Below, in pieces: positions 9,101-15,674 of a stretch of 16,209 nt of DNA. Origin of the DNA: Flavobacteriaceae bacterium (GTDB lineage: Bacteria; Bacteroidota; Bacteroidia; Flavobacteriales; Flavobacteriaceae); NCBI GenBank assembly GCA_029245825.1, contig JAQWON010000092.1, positions 1 through 16,209 on the forward strand, written 5' to 3'. The position numbers were made by a program, and so were the translations under genes. The notes beneath the pieces are model-generated. The model saw nothing but the letters and a program-made list of their open reading frames with translations. It was not told where the DNA came from and searched no databases. Each line of letters begins with the position of its first letter. Position 1 is the stretch's first letter.

Positions 9101-9845
9101 TATGTGTTTCGGCTTTTAAGGAAATTACACTTTGAATTTTCTTAATTTCATAATTACTTGAAATTTCAGCTTTTGAAGGAGAGAATTGTTCAATTTTTGG
9201 CCCATAAATAAATGCTACGTTATCTTTATAAGCAGAAACAATTGAATTTTTATTCTTATTTGAAGTTGTTTTGATAAGCTCAAATAGACTTTTCTTTTGA
9301 TTTTTTTTGTTAAGTATAAAATTCCCATTAAAAATTTTATGTCTACAATGTTCTGAGTTTACTTGAGAAAAACCAAAAACCTCAGAATCAGAAAGCTTTC
9401 TTTTAAGTTTTTTTGAAAGATTCTCTAAATATTTTATTTCTTCAATATTAAGAGCCAAACCCTCATCTTCATTATATTTTGAAATATTATCAATATGCTT
9501 TATTAATTCAGGCTTAATATTAACATCAAATATATTTTGATCTAAAACAGAGTATTCTTTTAAAAGCATTTTATCAAATTTATCTCCCTTACCTTTAGAA
9601 ATAAAATTTTCAATCCTACTCACCCCACTAATGCCCATGTTTTGAGATATTTCAACTGCATTTGTACTCCATGGGGTAACCATAGTAGATCTTGGCCCAA
9701 TAAAACTCCTTTTAATCATTTTTCGAGAGATAATGGGCTCTCCACTAAACAACCATTCTAATTTATCAAGGGAAGAAGCTTTTAGTTTTTTCTTTGATTC
9801 AACAGCAAAAACGTTTGAAGAAACATTTCCAAAAAAATAAATCAT
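6195..9845 (-). CDS. purL: Phosphoribosylformylglycinamidine synthase (FGAM synthase), single-chain form
   Basis: The enzyme catalyses the ATP- and glutamine-dependent conversion of FGAR to FGAM, step four of de novo IMP synthesis, in the cytosol. With 1216 residues it is the large fused form, so separate PurS and PurQ subunits are not expected. In order: N-terminal PurS-like region (MIYFFGNVSSNVFAV), linker with QVNSEHCRH (161-169), first AIRS-type domain with LKAETHNFPT (243-252) and GAATGSGGEIRDR (259-271), IHDHGAGGH (447-455), a second synthetase half with PTGKDSLSMR (718-727) and NAGHDISSGG (821-830), and the class I glutaminase domain from about 970. There the nucleophile is Cys1064 in GVCNGCQ, with His1178 and Glu1180 in MPHLERS completing the triad. 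The frame reaches a TTG at 9866 inside a likely -7 box, so the ATG at 9845 is chosen; it matches the usual family N terminus. It is separated from both neighbours and is likely its own unit. Confidence 0.97.
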   Translation of the reverse strand: MIYFFGNVSSNVFAVESKKKLKASSLDKLEWLFSGEPIISRKMIKRSFIGPRSTMVTPWSTNAVEISQNMGISGVSRIENFISKGKGDKFDKMLLKEYSVLDQNIFDVNIKPELIKHIDNISKYNEDEGLALNIEEIKYLENLSKKLKRKLSDSEVFGFSQVNSEHCRHKIFNGNFILNKKNQKKSLFELIKTTSNKNKNSIVSAYKDNVAFIYGPKIEQFSPSKAEISSNYEIKKIQSVISLKAETHNFPTTVEPFNGAATGSGGEIRDRMAGGQGSIPLAGTAVYMTPYSRVQNKSPWSNNLKERKWLYQNPLDILIKASNGASDFGNKFGQPLISGSLFTFEHIENDRSLGYDKVIMLAGGIGYANIDHAIKKKPKKGDLIIVLGGDNYRIGMGGAAVSSSNTGEFKSIIELNAVQRSNPEMQKRVANTIRAFAESDINPIISIHDHGAGGHLNCLSELVEETGGEIYIDKLPVGDTTLSDKEIIGNESQERMGLIISKKNFKKLDQIAKRERAPIYVVGKIKDDKKFLFKNNLNGNKAIDLKLKHLFGDTPKTKIIDSKRKFNYRKISYDFSKIENYLKMILQLESVACKDWLTNKVDRCVTGRVAQQQTVGELQLPLSNCGVISLDYSGKSGIATAIGHSPLSGLIDAGKGSINSIAESLTNIIWAPLKDSIKSISLSANWMWPCNNPGEDYRLYQAVEACSKFATSLGINIPTGKDSLSMRQQYKNKSVIAPGTVIISSSGHCDEITKVVTPNICLDGGYLYYLNLSFEKHVLGGSSLGQVLNQIGDHAPGISNSDKFKTAFNTIQKLIKQSKINAGHDISSGGIVVSLLEMCFPTKKIGMDINLSNIENDDIVSILFSENSGIIVQSNENIELIFKKLDIKFHLIGKTNNSGYLKIKKNKFNLSLSIDQYRDIWFKTSFEFDKFQTKNNLAKKRFNNYKDNPLEFVFPKKFDGSMPSKKNKKIKAAVIREKGSNSEREMAYAMHMCGFEVHDVHMTDLISGRTNLEDFQFLVTVGGFSNSDVLGSAKGWAGSFLYNKKAKKSLDDFFKRKDTLSLGVCNGCQLFIELGLITPEDSKLPKMMINDSGKFECIFTSVKIQKSSSIMLKGMEGSVLGIWAAHGEGKFNLPYKEKNYQIPAKYYYNSYPSNPNGSNYNSAMLCSEDGRHLVMMPHLERSTFPWNWGYYPKNREDKTSPWLMPFENAFSWLSYH

Positions 9846-9863
9846 GTCCAGTATTTTCTTTGA

Positions 9864-9871
9864 CAAAATTA
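9864..9871 (-). promoter_or_regulatory. Putative -7 promoter element upstream of purL
   Basis: TAATTTTG on the minus strand (9871 to 9864) matches TAnnTTTG and ends 18 nt before the ATG at 9845, leaving a short leader. No canonical -33 TTG is seen at about 19 nt upstream. The 128-bp gap between the ABC exporter gene and purL shows no strong terminator. The box argues against the in-frame TTG at 9866 as the start. Confidence 0.4.
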
Positions 9872-9973
9872 ATTTTTTTATGTCAGTTATCTAGTCATAA
9901 TTTTGGAATTAAAGAACTAACTTTCAACTGTTTTATCCACATTCTATTTTTTTAGTGTTATTAAATAATGCAA

Positions 9974-11794
9974 TCAAAAAATTTGAAAATCAACAAGTTT
10001 TTTATAAAATGAGTCTTTGTTTATTAGAAATTCGTGGGTCCCTTTTTCAATTATTAAGCCTTTATCTAAAACTACTATTTTATTTGCTTTTTTGATAGTT
10101 GACAATCTGTGAGCAATAACAATTGAAGTTCGATTTTCCATTAGTTTTTCCAGTGCATTTTGAACCAGTTTTTCTGAGGAGCTGTCAAGTGAAGAGGTGG
10201 CCTCGTCTAAAATTAGAATTTTCGGATTTTTAAGAATTGCTCTTGCTATTGAAAGCCTTTGTTTTTCGCCTCCCGACAATTTATTGCCACCTTCTCCAAT
10301 AATAGTATTATAACCATCTGCTAACTCTTCAATAAACTGATGAGCATTAGCCATTTTTGCAGCTTTTTTAATTTCTTCAATACTTGAATTTAAATTACCT
10401 AAAGCAATATTATTTGCTACAGAATCATTAAATAAAATAGAGTCTTGAGTTACTAATCCTATAAGATTATTTAATGATTTTTTTGAAATCTCTTTAAGTG
10501 AATTTCCATCAATTATTATTTTGCCACTATCTATATCATAAAAACGACTGAGAAGATTTGCCACAGTCGTCTTGCCGCCTCCTGATGGACCAACTAGAGC
10601 AACTGTTTCACCTTTTTTTATGGATAATGAAATATCATTAAGAACAATATTTTTTCCATAAGAAAAGAAAACATTTTTAAAATAAATTTCTTTGTCGAAT
10701 GCTCTGATTTCTTTTGCATTTTGAATATTTTTGAGCTCATCCTCTACATTGAGTATTTCAATTATTCTTTTTGCAGCAGCATCTCCTTTTTTAATACTAT
10801 AATATGCTTTACTTAATCCTTTCGCAGGAGTCAAAATATTATAAGCTAATCCCATATAAGCTATAAATACAGCACCATCAATTGACTCATCTATTAAAAC
10901 CATTCTGCCTCCATACCAAAGCAAAACGCCTATTACTAAGACACCTAGGAATTCACTTATGGGTGAGGCTAAATTTTGCCTATTAATTAGTTCATTTGAA
11001 AATTTCAATAGTCGATTAATTGAAAGCATAAATTTTTTAATAAAAGTATTCTCAACGTTAAATGCTTTAATTATTTTAATTCCTGTTATTGTTTCTTCTA
11101 AAGTAGATAAAAATTGACCTTGTTCTTTTTGTACTTTTTCAGACTTCTTTTTTAGAGATTTCCCTATAATAGAGATTATACCTGCAGAAATAGGAACAAA
11201 AATTAGAACAAATAATGTGAGGTTTGTACTAATGGAAAACATTATAACAAGTGTAAATAAAATAGTTAAAGGCTCTCGAACAATTAATTCTAGTATTGAA
11301 AGAAATGATTGTTGCAACTCAAGTACATCAGATGAAACTCTAGCTATTAGATCTCCTTTTTTCTTTTCCGAGAAAAAATTTATAGGAAGAGAGACTATTT
11401 TTTGATATAATTTAGCTCTTAAATCTCTTAAAACACCATTTCTTAGGAAAGTAATAAAATAAAGAGCTAAATAGTTAAAAATATTTTTTAGTAAAAATAT
11501 TGAGATTATTATAAAAATTACTAATAAAAGAGCTTTTGAGCTATCTTGATTGATATAATATGTTACTTTGTAATTTAGAAAGTTTTCTACGTAATCTTTT
11601 AAGTTAGTAATACCCTCATATTTTGGTTCTTCTAATACTTTATTTGTTTTTCCAAAAAGGATTTGAATCATAGGTATTAGACCGACAAAAGCAAGTGCAC
11701 TAAAAATTGCATAAAGGATGTTAAAAAATAAATTCAAGAAAGCAAATCTAATATAAGGAATACCGTAACTAAGAATCTTTTTAAAATATTTCAT
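9974..11794 (-). CDS. ABC exporter, fused permease and ATPase (MsbA-like)
   Basis: A 606-residue half-transporter that would work as a homodimer in the inner membrane. The N-terminal half has about six hydrophobic segments (around residues 15-45, 88-117, 168-190, 192-212, 282-300, 306-324) with the intracellular-loop sequence FFSEKKKGDLIARVSSDV (140-157), usual for MsbA/type IV exporters. The ATPase has Walker A GPSGGGKT (402-409), Q-loop Gln450, signature LSGGEKQR (506-513), Walker B ILILDEATSSLD (526-537, catalytic Glu531) and H-loop His562. All key residues are intact. Its ATG overlaps the stop codon of the phosphosugar mutase by 4 bp, showing tight coupling. With a glycosyltransferase and a sugar-phosphate mutase upstream, the cargo may be a lipid-linked glycan or lipid A-type lipid, but the substrate cannot be deduced from sequence. 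A multidrug exporter is the main alternative. Confidence 0.93.
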   Translation of the reverse strand: MKYFKKILSYGIPYIRFAFLNLFFNILYAIFSALAFVGLIPMIQILFGKTNKVLEEPKYEGITNLKDYVENFLNYKVTYYINQDSSKALLLVIFIIISIFLLKNIFNYLALYFITFLRNGVLRDLRAKLYQKIVSLPINFFSEKKKGDLIARVSSDVLELQQSFLSILELIVREPLTILFTLVIMFSISTNLTLFVLIFVPISAGIISIIGKSLKKKSEKVQKEQGQFLSTLEETITGIKIIKAFNVENTFIKKFMLSINRLLKFSNELINRQNLASPISEFLGVLVIGVLLWYGGRMVLIDESIDGAVFIAYMGLAYNILTPAKGLSKAYYSIKKGDAAAKRIIEILNVEDELKNIQNAKEIRAFDKEIYFKNVFFSYGKNIVLNDISLSIKKGETVALVGPSGGGKTTVANLLSRFYDIDSGKIIIDGNSLKEISKKSLNNLIGLVTQDSILFNDSVANNIALGNLNSSIEEIKKAAKMANAHQFIEELADGYNTIIGEGGNKLSGGEKQRLSIARAILKNPKILILDEATSSLDSSSEKLVQNALEKLMENRTSIVIAHRLSTIKKANKIVVLDKGLIIEKGTHEFLINKDSFYKKLVDFQIF

Positions 11795-13491
11795 TTGATA
11801 AGATCTTGAATTAATTCATCTATTTTTTTATCCATTTGCTTTTCTATTGTTTTCCATTTTTTATTTTGAATAAATGGCTGATTCACGCTAAAATAAAATT
11901 TAATTTTTGGTTCAGTTCCACTTGGTCTAACAGATATTTTAGAATTATCTTCTAGTATGAATGTTATAACATTTGATTTTGGCAAATTAAGTTTGGTTTT
12001 TGATTCATTAAGTAGATTTAAAGAAAAACCTTTGTTATAATCCTTTATTTGAACTACAGGAACTCCAGCAATAAATTTAGGGGGAAAGTTTCGCAAATTA
12101 TTCATCTTCGTTTGAATTTCATTTACACCCTCTTTTCCTTCTTTAACAAAAGATATTAATCGCTCTTTATAGGCACCATACTTTTTATAGCATTCTACTA
12201 GTAGTTCATATATTGATTTACCAATATTTCTCATCTGATTTTCTATCTCGCAAATTAAAAGTGCTACTGCAACTGCATCCTTATCTCGAACTTTATCTCC
12301 TATAAGATATCCATAGCTTTCCTCACCACCAGCAATAAATTCTAAGTTTGGGAAATCTTTAATAAGTTTTGAGATCCATTTGAAACCGGTCAATGTTTCT
12401 TTAAATATAACATTATATTCTGCAGACATTTTTTTTAGCATTGGAGTTGATACAATAGTTGTTGCAATAAATTGATTCCCATTTAGTTTATCTGTTTTTT
12501 TCCAATGCTCAAGTAAAAAATGAATTATTATTATCATGGTCTGGTTCCCATTCAAAAGATAAAAATTTTGATCTTCATCTTTAATTGAAACCCCTATACG
12601 ATCTCCATCTGGATCTGTAGCTATTATGATTTCCCCATCATTTATTTTAGCTTCTTTAATTGCAAGTTTAAAAGCCTCTGGTTCTTCAGGATTTGGAGAT
12701 TTAATAGTTGGAAAGTTTCCGTTTGGAACAGCCTGTTCCTTAACTAAAAAGACATTTTTAAACCCAGACATTTTTAAAACATTTGGAATTGCAGTTATCG
12801 ATGTTCCATGAAGGGGGGTAAAAATTATTTTTAAATTTTTGGTAAGTGACTTGTCAAATTTTGCTACATCAATAGTAGATTTATAAAATTGCTGATCAAT
12901 TTTTTTATCAATTAGCTCAATCAAATTTGAATTTTTTTCAAACTTAATTTCAGAAAAATCAACTTCATTTACAAATTTTATAATATCTGTATCTTCAGGT
13001 GGTACAATTTGACCACCATCTTTTGAGTAAACTTTAAAACCATTGTATTCTGGAGGATTATGAGAAGCAGTAATAACAATTCCGCAAGATGCATTTAAAT
13101 GTCTTACAGCAAAAGACAACTCTGGAGTCGGTCTAAGATCTGAAAAAAGATAACAATATATTCCATTTGCTGAGAAAATTTCAGCAATTTGATTAGCCCA
13201 CTCTTTACTATTTAGTCTACAATCGTAAGCAACCACAATTTTAATTGTACCTTTTTTATTTCTTTTCTTTAAATAGTTGCTAAGACCTTGTGCACACCTG
13301 CCCAGGGTATACTTATTGATTCTATTTGTGCCCACCCCAATTATACCTCGAATTCCTCCAGTTCCAAATTCTATGTCCTTATAAAAGGCTTCCTCAAGTT
13401 TTTTAGGAGAGTAAAATAATTTACTTACAGCTTTTTGAGTTTCAACATCAAATGGTTTTTTGCACCATTTTTTAGCTTTTGATTCAAACAT
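11791..13491 (-). CDS. Phosphoglucomutase/phosphomannomutase family phospho-sugar mutase
   Basis: A 566-residue alpha-D-phosphohexomutase that interconverts sugar 1- and 6-phosphates. Domain signatures in order: FGTGGIRG (42-49); the active-site loop TASHNPPEYNGFKVY (141-155) with phosphoserine Ser143; the Mg2+-binding loop DPDGDRIG (293-300); the sugar-specificity loop GGEESYGY (388-395); and the phosphate-binding loop RPSGTEPK (522-529). The length and the GGEESYGY form fit the PGM/PMM (PgcA/PGM2-like) group rather than GlmM, which is about 450 aa. The frame begins at TTG 13497, two codons before the ATG at 13491; the ATG is preferred. It follows the glycosyltransferase stop by 8 nt and overlaps the ABC exporter start by 4 bp, so it sits mid-operon. 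It would supply Glc-1-P or Man-1-P for nucleotide sugars, which fits a glycan role. It might instead serve central carbohydrate metabolism. Confidence 0.94.
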   Translation of the reverse strand: MFESKAKKWCKKPFDVETQKAVSKLFYSPKKLEEAFYKDIEFGTGGIRGIIGVGTNRINKYTLGRCAQGLSNYLKKRNKKGTIKIVVAYDCRLNSKEWANQIAEIFSANGIYCYLFSDLRPTPELSFAVRHLNASCGIVITASHNPPEYNGFKVYSKDGGQIVPPEDTDIIKFVNEVDFSEIKFEKNSNLIELIDKKIDQQFYKSTIDVAKFDKSLTKNLKIIFTPLHGTSITAIPNVLKMSGFKNVFLVKEQAVPNGNFPTIKSPNPEEPEAFKLAIKEAKINDGEIIIATDPDGDRIGVSIKDEDQNFYLLNGNQTMIIIIHFLLEHWKKTDKLNGNQFIATTIVSTPMLKKMSAEYNVIFKETLTGFKWISKLIKDFPNLEFIAGGEESYGYLIGDKVRDKDAVAVALLICEIENQMRNIGKSIYELLVECYKKYGAYKERLISFVKEGKEGVNEIQTKMNNLRNFPPKFIAGVPVVQIKDYNKGFSLNLLNESKTKLNLPKSNVITFILEDNSKISVRPSGTEPKIKFYFSVNQPFIQNKKWKTIEKQMDKKIDELIQDLIK

Positions 13492-13499
13492 AACCAATT

Positions 13500-14444
13500 T
13501 CAGTTAGTTTTTTCAGTAATTATATATCTCTTGACTTCTTTTTTGCTTTTTAAAAAAATTTCACCAAGAAATCCAGCAACAAAGAATTGAACCCCAACAA
13601 TTATGGCAGTTAAGGCAATAAAAAACTCTGTTCTTTGGGCAATTAATTTACCCGATTTTGTAAAATAAAGTTTATCAAGACCTATATAAAGTATAAAGAC
13701 AAAACTAACTATTAGCATAAGAGTTCCCCAAAAACCAAAGAAATGCATTGGTCGTTTTCCAAATTTGTTAAGAAACCAAAGTGTAATTAAATCTAAAAAA
13801 CCATTGACAAATCGACTGCTTCCAAATTTTGTCTTACCATGTTTTCTTGCTTGATGCTTGACTATTTGCTCTTCAATTTTATTATACCCCATGTTAGAAG
13901 CTATCACAGGGATATATCTATGCATTTCTCCATATACATCAATAGTTTTTATAACATCTTTTCTATAAGCTTTTATGCCGCAATTAAAATCATGAAGATA
14001 AATTCCTGATACTCTTCTTGCTGCCCAATTGAATAATTTTGAAGGAAGGTTTTTTAAAAAGAAAGAATCATACCTTTTTTTCTTCCAACCTGATACAATA
14101 TCTAATTGTTTCTCTTTAAGTGTTTTAATCATATTATCTATTTCATCAGGAGAGTCTTGTAAATCAGCATCCATTGTTATAATGTAATCACCTTTTGCTA
14201 ATTTAAAACCTGCATTTAAGGCTTGTGATTTACCAAAATTTTTAGAAAATAATATCCCGCGAGTATCTTTGTTTTTTTTAGCAAGATTTTTAATTATTTG
14301 CCAGGAATTATCAGTGCTACCATCGTCAATTAATATAATTTCAAAACTTTTTGAATAATTTGACATTGAAGATAATATCCAGTCATGGAGTTCATCTAAA
14401 GATTCACTTTCATTAAATAATGGGATTACAATGGAAATTTCCAT
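13500..14444 (-). CDS. Membrane-anchored family 2 glycosyltransferase (polyprenyl-phosphate sugar transferase type)
   Basis: A 314-residue GT2 enzyme of the DPM1/GtrB/ArnC type, which moves a sugar from a nucleotide donor to a polyprenyl phosphate on the cytoplasmic face of the membrane. The N-terminal GT-A fold shows VIPLFNESESL (6-16), IDDGSTDNSW (39-48) with the first donor-binding Asp pair, and MDADLQDSPDEI (91-102), where DAD binds metal. HDFNCGIKAYRKDV (151-164) is also typical of this subgroup, with an HGKTKFGSSRF loop at 202-212. Two C-terminal transmembrane segments (about 235-257 and 273-298) match the GtrB-like topology. It lies between a DUF4199 membrane protein (41 bp upstream) and a phosphosugar mutase (8 bp downstream), consistent with an envelope glycan pathway. 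Donor sugar and acceptor lipid are not determinable here. Confidence 0.92.
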   Translation of the reverse strand: MEISIVIPLFNESESLDELHDWILSSMSNYSKSFEIILIDDGSTDNSWQIIKNLAKKNKDTRGILFSKNFGKSQALNAGFKLAKGDYIITMDADLQDSPDEIDNMIKTLKEKQLDIVSGWKKKRYDSFFLKNLPSKLFNWAARRVSGIYLHDFNCGIKAYRKDVIKTIDVYGEMHRYIPVIASNMGYNKIEEQIVKHQARKHGKTKFGSSRFVNGFLDLITLWFLNKFGKRPMHFFGFWGTLMLIVSFVFILYIGLDKLYFTKSGKLIAQRTEFFIALTAIIVGVQFFVAGFLGEIFLKSKKEVKRYIITEKTN

Positions 14445-14485
14445 AATTAAAGGATGTTTTATCCCACAAAAGTATAAATTTTAAG

Positions 14486-15010
14486 CTATTCTGGCCGCGA
14501 TTTTTTTACAATTAGACCTCCAATTAGTGACACAAGAAATCCAAAGATCAGAGAAACTATTATTGTAGTTAAGGCCATGGAAAGAGGGCTGTAAAATCCT
14601 TTGCCCATCTCTATGAATTGATTTGCGGTTTCCACAGACATTTCGGGATCATTGGAAAGCATTTTTTGCTTTGCAAATTCGAAACCTTTCTCAAGAGTAT
14701 CTGGGTCAATAATATTCATCATTATATAATTAAATACAACGGAAATTACTCCTCCAACAAGGGATATTCCTAGTCCTAGCTTGAGTGCATCTGAAAGATT
14801 TAAAAACCCATTGTTTTCCTTTTTGAATTGAATAATTCCGAACATAATTATTAATATGCCAACTATAGCAGCAATTATTTGAACAACTGGATCATTTTGA
14901 TAGTGCATATCTAGAGCATAAAGCATCAATCCTAAAACTATTCCAAAAGATCCATTTACTAAACCATAGGTTAAAGAATATTTAGCTGGGCTAGTTTTTT
15001 TATTTTCCAT
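14486..15010 (-). CDS. DUF4199 family membrane protein of unknown function
   Basis: A 174-residue, four-helix membrane protein: hydrophobic segments at about 13-33, 42-61, 75-97 and 141-168, with a soluble stretch at about 100-138 between helices three and four. This layout, and the glycine-rich SLTYGLVNGSFGIVLGL first helix and GLIVKKSRPE end, fit the DUF4199 family, found mostly in Bacteroidota. No enzymatic motif is visible. It is the first gene of the four-gene minus-strand run that continues with the glycosyltransferase, so an accessory role in membrane glycan work is possible. That is inference from context only. No convincing TAnnTTTG box was found in the 116-bp divergent gap on this strand. 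Confidence 0.85.
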   Translation of the reverse strand: MENKKTSPAKYSLTYGLVNGSFGIVLGLMLYALDMHYQNDPVVQIIAAIVGILIIMFGIIQFKKENNGFLNLSDALKLGLGISLVGGVISVVFNYIMMNIIDPDTLEKGFEFAKQKMLSNDPEMSVETANQFIEMGKGFYSPLSMALTTIIVSLIFGFLVSLIGGLIVKKSRPE

Positions 15011-15100
15011 ATTTGTAAATTTTTTACTAGGTTTAAGAATTTACTATTTGCAATTTATCATTTTTAGTCGAGGGACTCTTATTTTTTGATAAAAAAATGT

Positions 15101-15108
15101 TATGTTTG
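15101..15108 (+). promoter_or_regulatory. Putative -7 promoter element of the L31 gene
   Basis: TATGTTTG followed by C matches the Bacteroidota TAnnTTTG element and lies 18 nt before the ATG at 15127. A TTG at 15086-15088 is only 12 nt upstream, shorter than the usual 17-23 nt spacing, so the -33 element is uncertain. No Shine-Dalgarno sequence precedes the ATG, which is normal in this phylum. Confidence 0.5.
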
Positions 15109-15126
15109 CGCTCTTAAATAGAATTT

Positions 15127-15609
15127 ATGAAATCGGGTTTACATCCTGAAAACTATAGGTTAGTTGCATTTAAAGATATGTCAAATGATAATATTTTTAT
15201 AACTAAATCTACAGCTGAAACAAAAGAAACAGTGAAAGTGGATGGTGTTGAATATCCGCTGGTTAAGCTCGAGATTTCTCGTACTTCTCACCCATACTAC
15301 ACTGGAAAATCTAAATTAGTAGATACTGCGGGGAGAATTGATAAGTTTAAAAGCAGATATGCTAATCTTACAAAAAAAGAAGATAATAAGGAAAATCAGA
15401 GTTCAATTGAAGAAGAACCTAAAATTAAATCCGATGTTGATTCTATAACTCCAGAAACTATTGATTTAAAAGAACCCTCAGAAGTTGATTCAAAAAATAA
15501 TGATGAAGCTTCAGTTTCAGACAAACCCAAAGATGAATCTCCGTCAGATGAATCTCCGTCAGAAGATGAATCTAATAGCTCTGAGGAAAGTCCAGAACCA
15601 AAGAAATAA
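15127..15609 (+). CDS. rpmE2: Type B ribosomal protein L31 with a long acidic C-terminal extension
   Basis: Residues 1 to about 84 are a standard type B (zinc-independent, cysteine-free) bL31: MKSGLHPENYRLVAFKDMS, IFITKSTAETKETV, DGVEYPLVKLEISRTSHPYYTGKSKLVDTAGRIDKF. bL31 binds the 50S subunit and forms part of an intersubunit bridge. The normal protein ends at about 80-95 residues, but this one runs to 160. The extra ~76 residues contain 26 Asp/Glu, 16 Ser and only 9 Lys, have no aromatic residue or Cys, and end in DESPS-type repeats followed by SSEESPEPKK. They are predicted to be disordered. The frame is continuous with no sign of a frameshift. The gene is divergent from the DUF4199 gene and 65 bp upstream of mtaB. 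The L31 identity is secure; the role of the tail is unknown. Confidence 0.95.
   Translation: MKSGLHPENYRLVAFKDMSNDNIFITKSTAETKETVKVDGVEYPLVKLEISRTSHPYYTGKSKLVDTAGRIDKFKSRYANLTKKEDNKENQSSIEEEPKIKSDVDSITPETIDLKEPSEVDSKNNDEASVSDKPKDESPSDESPSEDESNSSEESPEPKK
15532..15573 (+). repeat. 15-bp tandem repeat within the L31 tail
   Basis: The unit GATGAATCTCCGTCA occurs twice in perfect tandem (15532-15546 and 15547-15561). After an extra GAA codon, the first nine bases recur at 15565-15573. The unit is a whole number of codons and encodes DESPS, so copy-number change would lengthen or shorten the acidic tail without breaking the frame. Confidence 0.85.
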
Positions 15610-15648
15610 TTAACTAGAGGGTAAATTATTACTTTAAATCTTAAAAAT

Positions 15649-15656
15649 TATATTTG
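15649..15656 (+). promoter_or_regulatory. Putative -7 promoter element upstream of mtaB
   Basis: TATATTTG matches TAnnTTTG and lies 18 nt before the ATG at 15675, the same spacing as the box before the L31 gene. No -33 TTG is evident. mtaB may therefore have its own promoter in addition to read-through from the L31 gene, since no strong terminator is seen in the 65-bp gap. Confidence 0.35.
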
Positions 15657-15674
15657 TTAAAGTGATTATAACAT

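Noticed and set aside
11217..12811. Plus-strand open frames at 11217-11405 and 12626-12811
   Set aside because: Antisense to well-supported ABC exporter and phosphosugar mutase coding sequence; no independent evidence.
15011..15126. Searched the divergent gap between the DUF4199 and L31 genes for a riboswitch or L31 leader structure
   Set aside because: Apart from the TAnnTTTG box for L31, only a tiny GTAAA/TTTAC hairpin is visible; nothing supports a structured leader.
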